Program-made: the position numbers and the translations under genes
From: Ilyobacter polytropus DSM 2926
Lineage (GTDB): Bacteria > Fusobacteriota > Fusobacteriia > Fusobacteriales > Fusobacteriaceae
NCBI RefSeq assembly: GCF_000165505.1
Contig: NC_014632.1
Location: 248,001-312,000 of the forward strand
DNA: 64,000 nucleotides
Reading direction: 5' to 3'
Part shown: piece after piece, positions 8,742-17,031 of the stretch
How positions within the stretch are numbered: position 1 is the first letter of the stretch
Layout of the letters: every line of letters begins with the position of its first letter
Notes under the pieces: model-generated
Told to the model about the DNA's origin: nothing
What the model saw: only the letters and a program-made list of their open reading frames with translations
Database searches by the model: none

Positions 8742-9464
8742 ATGAGAGTTTTTAGGTTTGGTGAGATAGATTCTACCAATAGTTTTTTGAAAAGAGAAAA
8801 CAAGCTTGAAAATTATGACCTGGCAATGGCTAAAAATCAGACTGAAGGAAGAGGAAGAAGAGGAAACTCTTGGGTCTCAAAGGAAGGAGCCGCACTTTTT
8901 AGTTTTGTGCTGAAAGAAAATTCTAAACTTCCTATGGAGGAGTACAGAAAACTTCCTTTGGTGGTAGGAGTTGCTGTTCTTCGGGCACTAAAAAAATTTC
9001 AAAGTTTGGATTATAAGTTTAAGTGGACAAATGACATATATGTAAATGAGAAAAAAATATCTGGAATTTTAGTTGAAAAAATAAATGAAAATTTTATAAT
9101 TGGAATAGGAATAAATGTTAACAATGAAGATTTCGGAGATCTAAAAAATTCTGCAACTTCCCTGAAAATTGAAAGCAATAAAGAATTTAATATAGAAGAG
9201 CTAATATTAACAGTTGTAGAGGAGTTTAAAAATTGTTTTGAAGAATTTTTAAATGGAGGCTGGGAACTTATATTAAAGGAGATAAACGAAAAAAATTACT
9301 TACTTGATAAACCTGTAACAATAAAGATAATAGATAAGATAACAAGAGGTATAGGGGGAAAAGTTCTAGATGACGGGACTCTAGAAGTAGACGTAGAGGG
9401 AATTAAAAAGAGCTTTGATATTGGTGAGGTGCATATTTCTTTTAAGGACAAGGCGGTAAAATGA
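8742..9464 (+). CDS. birA: Biotin--[acetyl-CoA-carboxylase] ligase, monofunctional (no HTH)
   Basis: The 240-residue enzyme joins biotin to carboxyl-carrier lysines through biotinyl-AMP. The catalytic loop GRGRRGNSWVS is at about residues 38-48. The core KWTNDIYVNEKKISGILVE is at about 92-110, and a short SH3-like C-terminal domain closes the protein. It starts directly with the catalytic domain (RFGEIDSTNSF), so it lacks the winged helix that makes E. coli BirA a repressor; biotin genes must be controlled by another protein. The promoter region contains TTTATGATATAAT just upstream. bioB and bioC lie about 8 kb away. Confidence 0.92.
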   Translation: MRVFRFGEIDSTNSFLKRENKLENYDLAMAKNQTEGRGRRGNSWVSKEGAALFSFVLKENSKLPMEEYRKLPLVVGVAVLRALKKFQSLDYKFKWTNDIYVNEKKISGILVEKINENFIIGIGINVNNEDFGDLKNSATSLKIESNKEFNIEELILTVVEEFKNCFEEFLNGGWELILKEINEKNYLLDKPVTIKIIDKITRGIGGKVLDDGTLEVDVEGIKKSFDIGEVHISFKDKAVK

Positions 9465-9493
9465 AAAGCAAAGAGTATAGAGGGAGGTAAGAG

Positions 9494-10564
9494 TTGAAAA
9501 AAAAGGTAGTGGTAGGAATGAGCGGAGGGGTTGATTCTTCTGTGGCGGCATACCTTTTGAAGGAAGAGGGATACGAGGTTATAGGGGTAACATTAAAGCA
9601 CTTAAGTGATGAAGATTCTGAAAATACCAATACAAAAACCTGTTGTTCACTAGACGATATATATGATGCAAAGATGGCATGTTTTAAGCTAGGGATACCT
9701 CATTATGTTGTAGATGCAGTAGAACCCTTTAAGAAGGACGTAATCGATTACTTTATAGGGGAATACTCTAAAGGTATAACTCCTTCTCCCTGTGTAGTCT
9801 GCGATGAGAAGATTAAGATAAAAAAGTTGGCAGAAACAGCAGATAAGCTGGGAGCAGATTATATATCTACAGGGCACTACTGTGATGTGAGTTATAGTCA
9901 GGAGTTGGGGTCGCATCTCTTGAAACTATCTAAAAATTCTGCTAAAGATCAGACTTATATGCTTTATAGGATCGGAGAAAATATACTGAAAAGAATGCTC
10001 TTTCCTTTGAAAAATTTTGAGAAAAAAAAGGTTAGAGGGATAGCAAAAGAAGCGGGAATATCGGTTCATGATAAAAAGGACAGCCAGGGAATCTGTTTTG
10101 CACCTGAAGGATATAAAGAACTTCTTAAAAGAATCCTTGGAGAGAAGATTAAACCTGGAAATTTCATCACAAGAGACGGTCATATCTTAGGGCAACACGA
10201 GGGGTATCAGCTATACACCATAGGTCAACGAAGAGGGCTAGGAATAAATCTTTCCAAAGTTTATTTTATAACTGGCATAGATTCAGATAAAAACGAGATA
10301 ATCTTAGGTGATTTTGAAGAGCTTATGAAAAAAGAGGTAGAGTTGACTGACACTGTTTTCCTAGCAGATATTGAAAAACTTGAAAAAATAAAATTATTTG
10401 GAAGACCAAGATTTTCTAGTATAGGACTTCCTGGAAGATTGAAAAAAATAGATAATAGAATATTTTTCATTTATGACGAGGAAAACGCAAAAAATTCTCC
10501 AGGACAGCATATGGTAATATACTATAAAGACCTTGTTGTAGGTGGAGGAAAAATAATTTTTTAA
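9494..10564 (+). CDS. mnmA: tRNA-specific 2-thiouridylase MnmA
   Basis: The 356-residue enzyme thiolates U34 of tRNA Lys, Glu and Gln. The PP-loop SGGVDSSVA is at residues 10-18. The first catalytic cysteine pair lies in SPCVVCDEK (about C100/C103). The persulfide cysteine is in SQGICFAPEG (about 205), and a C-terminal tRNA-binding beta-barrel begins near residue 280. It has an extra CC pair (KTCCSLDD), which occurs in a subset of MnmA proteins. The start is TTG, chosen because GGGAGG precedes it at the right distance and no better in-frame start exists. The gene ends in a bidirectional terminator. Confidence 0.95.
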   Translation: MKKKVVVGMSGGVDSSVAAYLLKEEGYEVIGVTLKHLSDEDSENTNTKTCCSLDDIYDAKMACFKLGIPHYVVDAVEPFKKDVIDYFIGEYSKGITPSPCVVCDEKIKIKKLAETADKLGADYISTGHYCDVSYSQELGSHLLKLSKNSAKDQTYMLYRIGENILKRMLFPLKNFEKKKVRGIAKEAGISVHDKKDSQGICFAPEGYKELLKRILGEKIKPGNFITRDGHILGQHEGYQLYTIGQRRGLGINLSKVYFITGIDSDKNEIILGDFEELMKKEVELTDTVFLADIEKLEKIKLFGRPRFSSIGLPGRLKKIDNRIFFIYDEENAKNSPGQHMVIYYKDLVVGGGKIIF

Positions 10565-10566
10565 AA

Positions 10567-10601
10567 AAATGGATCCAGAATATTATTCTGGATCCATTTA
10601 A
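10567..10601. terminator. Bidirectional terminator between convergent mnmA and the aconitase gene
   Basis: ATGGATCCAGAATA pairs with TATTCTGGATCCAT and is flanked by A and T runs, so it can serve both converging genes. Confidence 0.92.
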
Positions 10602-10602
10602 A

Positions 10603-12858
10603 TTATGATTTTTTATAATAGTTGATAAGGCATCCTTCTATGATAGTTTCTCTTTCTTCATCAGTGAGGTCAGTGAGTGTCAGATCAAATTCCTTGATTT
10701 CATCCCCTATAACATAGGCCTTGATAGTGTCCTTTTTCTCGGCTATAGAGTTTTTTATATCTCTGATTAAGATAAAGTCCTCATTTTCAAATGGAACCTC
10801 TCCCTCTATAGTAAAAGGAACCATCCCCCAGTTAATAAGGTTTGAACGATACCGCTTGGTAGCGTACTCCTTGGAGATATTGGCCCATCCTCCCAATACC
10901 TTTTGGCAGGAAGCCGCCTGTTCACGGGCTGAACCGTCTCCAGGTTTATTTGCATAAATTGTACTTCCGATTCCAGTAGCTTTTGGGTCTATATTTTCCA
11001 GTCCAGGAATGGTTTTGATTTTATCAAAAACTTTTTTCAAGTTTATATCTAAGGCTACAGGATCCTTTCCATCTTCTCTTTCTTTTTCAAATATCTGAAC
11101 GGCCTTTGATTTTTCAACGTACTCAGGAACCCTACGGGACAAAGTAAACTCAGCCAATTTCAGAGGATTGGAACGGAATGACGAGGCCTCTCCAGAAGGA
11201 ATAAGCTCATCTGTAGTTGTCACAGGATCTTTTATAAAGGCGGTTACCTTTAGCAAAAGATTATCTGTGAGTTTTGGCATTGCAGGCCAGTCCACTATGT
11301 TTGGACCAAAAGTCAGTTCTGAGTCCAATGGGTGTTCGTATCCATAATAAACCCTGTTTTTATACACAGTGCTGTCAAATTTATATTCAGGTTTTGTATA
11401 CTCTATATCTAAGTCTGTTGCAGGAGTAAGGATCCCTCCATTTATGGCAGTTGCTGCTATTGATCTTGCATCCATAAGAGCAACAGATGAGATCTGTCCC
11501 TCTCCAGGTTTAGAACCTTCCCTGCTTGGAAAGTTCCTAGTGGTATGACGCAGACTCAATTGATTGTTGGCAGGAGTGTCTCCGGCTCCAAAACATGGGC
11601 CGCAAAATGCTGTACGAACTATGGCACCTGCAGCCATAAATTTTGCTGTAGAACCATTTTTTACAAGGCTTAGTGCTGTAGGTTGACTAGAAGGATAAAC
11701 ACTCAGTGAAAAATCATGACTGCTTACTGCTTTGTTGTCTAAAATGTCGGCAACATCCATAAGATTATCATATGTACCTCCTGCACATCCGGCAATGATT
11801 CCCTGTTCTGCATGAAGCTTCCCATCAATAATCTTACTTTTCAGATCTATTTTTAGTCCCTGCTCTGCAGCTTCTTTTTCCACCTTTGTGAGAATCTCCT
11901 CTAGATTGGCATTGAGCTCTTTTATAGTATAGACATTACTCGGATGGAATGGCAGAGCGATCATAGACTCTACCTCTGATAGATCAACTTGAATCATTCT
12001 ATCGTAATAGGCTATATTACCGGGCTTAAGCTCTTTGTAGTCTTTAATACGTGAGTGAGTATCTAGATAGTTTTTCACCTTGTCATCTGTAACCCATATA
12101 GATGAGAGGCAAGTGGTCTCAGTGGTCATAACGTCTATACCATTTCTAAACTCTACATCTAGATCAGAAATTCCATCACCAACAAATTCCATAACTCTAT
12201 TTTTGACATATCCATTTTTAAATACAGCTCCGATTATAGCTAGAGCTATATCCTGAGGTCCTATTCCTTTTTTCGGCTTTCCTGTTAGGTATACACCTAC
12301 AACCTCTGGGCAATTGATATCGTAGGTTTTATTTAAAAGCTGCTTTGCCAGCTCACCTCCACCTTCCCCTATAGCCATAGTTCCAAGGGCTCCGTATCTG
12401 GTGTGAGAGTCAGATCCTAAGATCATTTTTCCGCAGCCAGCCATCTCCTCCCTCATATACTGGTGAATAACAGCTTGGTGTGCAGGGACATAGATACCTC
12501 CGTATTTTTTTGCAGCGGAAAGTCCAAACATATGGTCATCTTCATTTATGGTACCCCCTACAGCACAAAGACTGTTGTGACAGTTTGTTAGAACATAGGG
12601 AATTGGAAATTTTTTAAGACCGCTGGCTCTCGCTGTCTGAATAATACCCACATAGGTTATGTCATGGGAGGCCATACAGTCAAATTTTATATTGAGTTTT
12701 TCCATATTATCAGATTTATTGTGAGATTTAAGTATGGAATAGGCTATGGTATTTTTTCTTGCCTCCTCTGGAGTAGTTCCTAAGTTTTTTCCAGAATCAG
12801 CAGGGATTATTTCCTTTCCATTTACAAGGTATACTCCAGCCTCACTAAGTTTTATCAT
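10603..12858 (-). CDS. Aconitase-family hydratase (YbhJ-like), probable aconitate hydratase
   Basis: The 751-residue protein has the aconitase fold. The three 4Fe-4S ligands are visible: one Cys in [11 protein letters not shown] and two in [10 protein letters not shown]. Earlier it shows [13 protein letters not shown] and the swivel domain is at the C-terminus. The first ligand loop departs from the usual SCTNS of AcnA/AcnB, and length and sequence style resemble E. coli YbhJ, whose substrate is uncertain. Its gene follows an isocitrate dehydrogenase gene on the same strand with an 83-base gap, which supports citrate-to-isocitrate conversion for 2-oxoglutarate and glutamate supply. No citrate synthase is in the window. 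The ATG follows AAGGAGG. Confidence 0.82.
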   Translation of the reverse strand: MIKLSEAGVYLVNGKEIIPADSGKNLGTTPEEARKNTIAYSILKSHNKSDNMEKLNIKFDCMASHDITYVGIIQTARASGLKKFPIPYVLTNCHNSLCAVGGTINEDDHMFGLSAAKKYGGIYVPAHQAVIHQYMREEMAGCGKMILGSDSHTRYGALGTMAIGEGGGELAKQLLNKTYDINCPEVVGVYLTGKPKKGIGPQDIALAIIGAVFKNGYVKNRVMEFVGDGISDLDVEFRNGIDVMTTETTCLSSIWVTDDKVKNYLDTHSRIKDYKELKPGNIAYYDRMIQVDLSEVESMIALPFHPSNVYTIKELNANLEEILTKVEKEAAEQGLKIDLKSKIIDGKLHAEQGIIAGCAGGTYDNLMDVADILDNKAVSSHDFSLSVYPSSQPTALSLVKNGSTAKFMAAGAIVRTAFCGPCFGAGDTPANNQLSLRHTTRNFPSREGSKPGEGQISSVALMDARSIAATAINGGILTPATDLDIEYTKPEYKFDSTVYKNRVYYGYEHPLDSELTFGPNIVDWPAMPKLTDNLLLKVTAFIKDPVTTTDELIPSGEASSFRSNPLKLAEFTLSRRVPEYVEKSKAVQIFEKEREDGKDPVALDINLKKVFDKIKTIPGLENIDPKATGIGSTIYANKPGDGSAREQAASCQKVLGGWANISKEYATKRYRSNLINWGMVPFTIEGEVPFENEDFILIRDIKNSIAEKKDTIKAYVIGDEIKEFDLTLTDLTDEERETIIEGCLINYYKKS

Positions 12859-12899
12859 TAAAATCCTCCTTAGATATATTTCTCTTTATCAAAAAAATC

Positions 12900-12939
12900 A
12901 GATGTTTCCATCTATAAATAGCGCTGTCAGATATGACAG
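12900..12939 (-). terminator. Two small hairpins between icd and the aconitase gene; possible attenuator
   Basis: On the minus strand, CTGTCA-TATC-TGACAG is followed by AGATG-GAAA-CATCT (a GNRA-type loop) and then a run of seven T. This looks like a weak terminator inside the operon that would lower expression of the second gene. Confidence 0.5.
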
Positions 12940-12941
12940 GC

Positions 12942-13973
12942 TTATTTAACGATTCTAGAAGAAAATGATTTTATGTGATTTATTTTATCAATGATAGCCT
13001 GGGTAATTTCTGTAGTAGTGGCATTTCCTCCCATATCCCTTGTAAGGTGTTTTCCGTCTTCCATTACTTCGATGATAGCTCTAAATACTAACTCAGCTCT
13101 GTCAAAATCTCCTAGGAATTTCATCATATGAACTGCACATAAGAGAACAGCAATTGGGTTAGCAAGGTCTTTTCCTGCGATATCAGGAGCACTTCCGTGA
13201 ACTGCCTCAAAAATAGCGATATCATTACCAATATTTGCACCTGGGACAAGACCTAGTCCTCCTACAAGACCTGCAGCAAGATCAGATAAAAGGTCTCCGT
13301 AAAGGTTTGGAGCTACAATGACCTCAAATTGAGAAGGGTTCATAACCATCTGCATACACATATTGTCAACGATAACTTCTGAAAGCTCTATGTTAGGGTA
13401 ATCTTTTGCCACCTCTCTCACACAGTCTAAGAAGAGACCGTCTGCAAGCTTTAGGATATTTGCCTTGTGGACAGCGGCAACCTTTGTTTTTCCCTGCTGA
13501 ACAGCGTACTCAAAGGCTGACTTTGCAATTCTCATAGATCCTTTTCTTGTAACTACCTTTTTTGCCACAGCAGTATCTTCATCTTGCATCTCCTCTATAC
13601 CGATGTAAAGACCCTCGGTATTTTCCCTGAAAATAACAAGGTCGACATTTTCATATTTGGATTTAACTCCTGGTATATTTTTAACTTCTCTTATATTTGA
13701 GTATAGATCATATTTTTTTCTAAGCTGGACATTTATGCTTCTAAAACCCTTTCCTATAGGAGTAGCGATAGGTCCTTTGAGGGCAATTTTATTTCTTTCT
13801 ATACTTTGAAATACCTCATCTGGTACAAGAACTCCAGTTTTTTCAAATACTTCTGAACCGGCGTTGACTACCTCCCACTCTACTTTAAAACCGGCGGCTT
13901 CCAATATTTTTACCGTACTTCCTGTAACTTCAGGTCCGATTCCATCTCCAGGGATAAGTGTAATTTTATGCAT
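12942..13973 (-). CDS. NAD-type isocitrate dehydrogenase (IDH/IPMDH family)
   Basis: The 343-residue beta-decarboxylating dehydrogenase converts isocitrate to 2-oxoglutarate. Visible motifs are LIPGDGIGPEV at the start, the substrate-loop RSINVQLRKKYDLYSNIR, and EGLYIG. VHKANI and the Asp-rich NLYGDLLSDLAAGLVGGLG follow, and the coenzyme loop is AVHGSAPDIAGK. That loop is of the NAD rather than the NADP kind, judged from family knowledge. Isopropylmalate or homoisocitrate dehydrogenase are alternatives, but the neighbouring aconitase-like gene favours isocitrate. I start it at the ATG behind AAAGGAG; an upstream ATG would add seven residues without a site. Confidence 0.85.
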   Translation of the reverse strand: MHKITLIPGDGIGPEVTGSTVKILEAAGFKVEWEVVNAGSEVFEKTGVLVPDEVFQSIERNKIALKGPIATPIGKGFRSINVQLRKKYDLYSNIREVKNIPGVKSKYENVDLVIFRENTEGLYIGIEEMQDEDTAVAKKVVTRKGSMRIAKSAFEYAVQQGKTKVAAVHKANILKLADGLFLDCVREVAKDYPNIELSEVIVDNMCMQMVMNPSQFEVIVAPNLYGDLLSDLAAGLVGGLGLVPGANIGNDIAIFEAVHGSAPDIAGKDLANPIAVLLCAVHMMKFLGDFDRAELVFRAIIEVMEDGKHLTRDMGGNATTTEITQAIIDKINHIKSFSSRIVK

Positions 13974-14055
13974 AACATCTCTCCTTTCTAACATAGTTAG
14001 ATTTATTATTGATTTTTTTGTTGTTAAAATAGTTTTTACTAAACACTGCTTTTAA

Positions 14056-14157
14056 ATTATACAAAAGATAAGAAGAAAAACCTTTTCATAAACCACATTA
14101 ATTAAAGTTTGCAAATACATTAACCTCGTATATGATAACATCGGACACTGTATACAG
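14056..14157 (-). promoter_or_regulatory. Probable icd promoter region with a CTGTATACAG palindrome
   Basis: A minus-strand TATAAT lies about 85 bases before icd, without a good -35 box, so an activator may be needed. A perfect 10-bp palindrome CTGTATACAG lies about 90 bases further upstream (14148-14157). Regulator unknown. Confidence 0.3.
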
Positions 14158-14330
14158 CAAGTTTATTTTTTATATCAAAACAATATATTTGATATATGAT
14201 GATTATATTGAGGTCTAGTTTTTATAAGAAATTAAATTTATAGTTGATTAGTTCTGGCATAGATGTATAATTAACTTAGGATGCTAGTTAATTCAAGTAA
14301 AGTTAAATTATTGAGTTTCTCCAAAGTTCC

Positions 14331-14764
14331 GTTACTTTTCCTTGATGAAAAGTAACCAAAAATCAAGGCCTGTGAAAAATAAGCTAAATGCCTTCGGAAA
14401 TCTAAGTAAAAATCAAAACTCGCTTTGCTCAAACAGTTGATTTTTTCTAGAGATTTCTCTCAGCCATTCTTAACGCTTATTTTATCAATGGCCAAAAACT
14501 TAAAAAACCTTTTGTGTGCATAAACCTTGGTAAACAATTGCGCTTGCTTTTTAAGTGAGAACATATGGTTTTAAATTTTTTTGAATTTCAAGTCGCAGGG
14601 CTTATACAGGAAAGAGCCCGCACTTAGCCGTCCTACAGAATAAGTTCCGCAGGGAACCGAGGACTGTAGCTTACAAAGGCGATAAAAGAAATATATACTT
14701 CCTAGACATTTGAAAATTCTTGATTTTCTTTGGTTACTTTCTTTTATCAAGAAAAGAAAGTAAC
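14331..14764. repeat. Non-coding element with inverted, hairpin-forming ends (MITE-like or structured RNA)
   Basis: The left end is the hairpin GTTACTTTTC-cttgat-GAAAAGTAAC followed by CAAAAATCAAG. The right end is GTTACTTTCTTTT-atcaag-AAAAGAAAGTAAC, preceded by CTTGATTTTCTTTG. Read in reverse complement, the right end repeats the left, including the loop CTTGAT and the adjoining CCAAA(g)AAAATCAAG, so the element has terminal inverted repeats of roughly 40 bases that also fold on themselves. The inside has further stems: AAAAATCAA/TTGATTTTT at 14408-14445 and GCCATT/AATGGC at 14463-14492. No reading frame of useful length lies within. From memory, unverified, GTTACTTT-type palindromes recur between genes in many bacteria. 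Confidence 0.65.
14594..14669. ncRNA. GC-rich folded core of the hairpin-ended element; candidate RNA
   Basis: This stretch is much richer in G and C than its surroundings. It contains GC(A)GGGCT pairing with AGCCCGC and, after a short linker, an arm CTACAG/CTGTAG enclosing GTTCC-gcag-GGAAC. Such an island in AT-rich DNA is typical of a structured RNA. The transcribed strand is not clear and no promoter stands out. Confidence 0.35.
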
Positions 14765-14845
14765 ACAGGTTTTCAGATAAAGTCAGTAATTTATTAATAA
14801 GTTAGTAATTTAGATTAATTATAAAAGAGATTGAGAGGAGAAAAC

Positions 14846-15910
14846 ATGATACTTAATAAAATAATGAAAGAGCTAGATGCTCAGGGAATATTGATCACTA
14901 ATATGATAAATGTGAGGTATTTTACCGGATTTACAGGTACTACAGGAGTTGCTCTTATTTTGGGAGATAAAAGATATTTTTTAACAGATTTCAGATATGA
15001 AGAGCAGGGAAAAAAAGAGGTAGTTCCTAAGGGCTTTCAGCTTGTGAGAGAGGATAAAGATCCTGTTGGAAAGGCTGGGGAGCTCATAAAAGAATCTAAA
15101 ATAAAGAAGCTGGCTATAGAGGACGGAAGTGTGACCCTGTCACAATATAGAAGTTTTGAAAAAAACTTTGGTAATCTTGAATACACAGGTATAGAGGATA
15201 AATTTCTAAAGGCTAGAATGGTAAAGACAGAGGAAGAGATAAAACTCATAAAGGAAGCTACCAAAATAGCAGACAAGGCCTTTGAAAATATAAAAAGTCT
15301 TATAAAAGAAGGAATATCTGAAGAGAGACTGGCCACAGAGCTAGAGTATGAGATGAAAAAACTAGGGGCAGAAGGGCCTTCCTTTGATACAATAATAGCT
15401 TCTAACTATAGATCTGCAATGCCTCACGGTGTTGCCAGTGAAAAAAAACTTCAGAAAGAAGGCTTTGTTAAGTTTGATTTCGGATGTTTTTATAAGGGGT
15501 ATGTATCTGATATGACAAGAACAGTGTATCTTGGGATAAATCCTACAGAAAGACATTATGAAATATATAATACGGTTAAAGAAGCTCAGAAGAAGGCTAT
15601 AGATGCAGTGAAGGCCGGAATTACAACTAGAGAGTTAGACAAGATAGCTAGAGACTACATAACTGAAAAAGGGTACGGAGACTGTTTTGGCCATGGACTA
15701 GGTCACGGGATTGGGTTAGAGATTCATGAATATCCGTATTTATCTTATAAGGCAGAGGACTTGGTACTTGAGGAGAATATGGTAGTCACTATAGAACCTG
15801 GGATATATATAGAGGGCTTCGGAGGAGTCAGGATAGAAGATGATGTAGTTGTAAAAAAAGACGGGTGTGAAGTTTTGAATAAAACAACTAAAGAGTTTGT
15901 AAAACTTTAG
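14846..15910 (+). CDS. M24-family Xaa-Pro aminopeptidase/dipeptidase
   Basis: The 354-residue cytosolic metallopeptidase removes residues next to proline. An N-terminal creatinase domain (about 1-125) has the typical IDENIRYFTGF-like opening, here NMINVRYFTGFTG. The pita-bread domain has the metal ligands in FDFGCFYKGYVSDMTRT (two Asp), GHGLGHGIGLEIHE (His), TIEPGIYIEG (Glu) and GVRIEDDVVV (Glu). All five ligands are present. I chose the ATG behind GAGAGGAG; a TTG 15 bases earlier would lie inside that site. It stands alone after the hairpin-ended element. Confidence 0.92.
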   Translation: MILNKIMKELDAQGILITNMINVRYFTGFTGTTGVALILGDKRYFLTDFRYEEQGKKEVVPKGFQLVREDKDPVGKAGELIKESKIKKLAIEDGSVTLSQYRSFEKNFGNLEYTGIEDKFLKARMVKTEEEIKLIKEATKIADKAFENIKSLIKEGISEERLATELEYEMKKLGAEGPSFDTIIASNYRSAMPHGVASEKKLQKEGFVKFDFGCFYKGYVSDMTRTVYLGINPTERHYEIYNTVKEAQKKAIDAVKAGITTRELDKIARDYITEKGYGDCFGHGLGHGIGLEIHEYPYLSYKAEDLVLEENMVVTIEPGIYIEGFGGVRIEDDVVVKKDGCEVLNKTTKEFVKL

Positions 15911-16049
15911 AATATTGAAATTTTGAATTTCAGTAAAGAATTCTGATCTGATATTTAACAGGGAATTATAATTCCAGTGATATTCTTAAAAATTAATTTT
16001 GTATTTTTTTAAATATGAGCCTGGGTTTTTTCTTTTGATTTTATTTAAA

Positions 16050-16093
16050 TTGACAAAATATTCTCTATAAATTACAATAACTTGTTGTAATTT
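16050..16093 (+). promoter_or_regulatory. Promoter with overlapping operator for the GntR-family gene
   Basis: TTGACA and TACAAT are 17 bases apart. A perfect inverted repeat AAATTACAA-N7-TTGTAATTT (16069-16093) covers the -10 box. This is the geometry of autorepression by the GntR protein encoded 37 bases downstream. Confidence 0.7.
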
Positions 16094-16129
16094 ATAAAAA
16101 AAGTTTGTTTTTAAAGAGAGGAGAGACCC

Positions 16130-16777
16130 ATGATCATACAGAAAAATAAGCCTATGAGAGAGCGTGTATATGAAATTTTGAAAAAAATGATAATAGACGG
16201 GGAGATATCTCCTGAAGAAAAAATAGTTGAAACAGAATATGCTGAAAAATTTCAGATAAGCAGGACTCCCTTGAGGGAAGCTATAAGGATGTTAGAATTA
16301 GAAGGATATGTAGAGGCACACAGTAGGGGCGGTGTGATAGTAAAAAACTGCACCAAGGAAGATGTAGAGGAGATATACAAGATCAGAATAGCTCTAGAAG
16401 GGATAATTCTAGAGGAGGTTATAAAAAAATCCTCTCAGTCAGATATAAAAAAATTGGAAAAGATAATAAAAGAAACAAAAGAAATTATGGTTGAAAATAA
16501 AAATAATGGTGATATATTTAAACTCTTTTCTAAATTTAATAATACTCTTTATAGTATTGCAAAGATGTCAAGAGTAGAGGATCTTATAAAGAATATGAAT
16601 CTTTATTTAAAAAGGTTCAGAAAAATGGCAGTTGAAGATTTTGAAAGAAAAAAACAGGCTTCTGATGACCATGTTGAGCTTGTAAATGCAATAAAAGAAA
16701 AAGATATAAATAAGGCTTTGGAAATAAATAAAATCCATCTAGAGAGATCGAAAAACTTTATAATTTCTGAAATTTAA
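16130..16777 (+). CDS. GntR-family (FadR subfamily, FCD) transcription regulator
   Basis: The 215-residue protein has an N-terminal winged helix (about residues 8-75: RERVYEILKKMIIDGEI, then SRTPLREAIRMLELEGYVE). A C-terminal all-helical FCD ligand domain occupies about 85-210. FCD proteins bind metal and a carboxylic acid such as pyruvate, lactate or a fatty acid. The effector is not known here. The matching inverted repeat over its own promoter suggests autoregulation. It precedes bioB but is separated from it by a terminator, so control of biotin genes (as by BioR in alphaproteobacteria) is possible but not shown; I see no copy of the inverted repeat before bioB. Confidence 0.9.
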   Translation: MIIQKNKPMRERVYEILKKMIIDGEISPEEKIVETEYAEKFQISRTPLREAIRMLELEGYVEAHSRGGVIVKNCTKEDVEEIYKIRIALEGIILEEVIKKSSQSDIKKLEKIIKETKEIMVENKNNGDIFKLFSKFNNTLYSIAKMSRVEDLIKNMNLYLKRFRKMAVEDFERKKQASDDHVELVNAIKEKDINKALEINKIHLERSKNFIISEI

Positions 16778-16860
16778 ATTCAAAACCAAGCCAGGATAGT
16801 TGGTGACAATTTTTTCTGATCTAATTCTTGTTTAGATAACTATAAAAACAAATATAATAG

Positions 16861-16892
16861 GAAGCAGTGATTTGTATAAGAGTTACTGCTTC
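16861..16892 (+). terminator. Terminator after the GntR gene
   Basis: GAAGCAGTGA pairs with TTACTGCTTC (one G-T pair) and is followed by TTATTTTTTATT. Confidence 0.85.
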
Positions 16893-17031
16893 TTATTTTT
16901 TATTATGTGCTTTTCTCTGATATGATTATTTATGGGAAGATACGAAATTTTGAATTTATTTTTGGAGAGCAAAAATAATATATTTATGTTATAATTTCCT
17001 TGTGAGCAGATAAACTTTTTAGGAGGCATAA

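Noticed and set aside
14331-14764. IS200/IS605 insertion sequence
   Set aside because: There is no transposase frame, and the end hairpins are inverted to each other rather than in the arrangement of that family.
15917-15931. GAAATTTTGAATT word repeated between genes (also near 16940 and 57311)
   Set aside because: Very AT-rich, no constant flanks; chance recurrence is likely.
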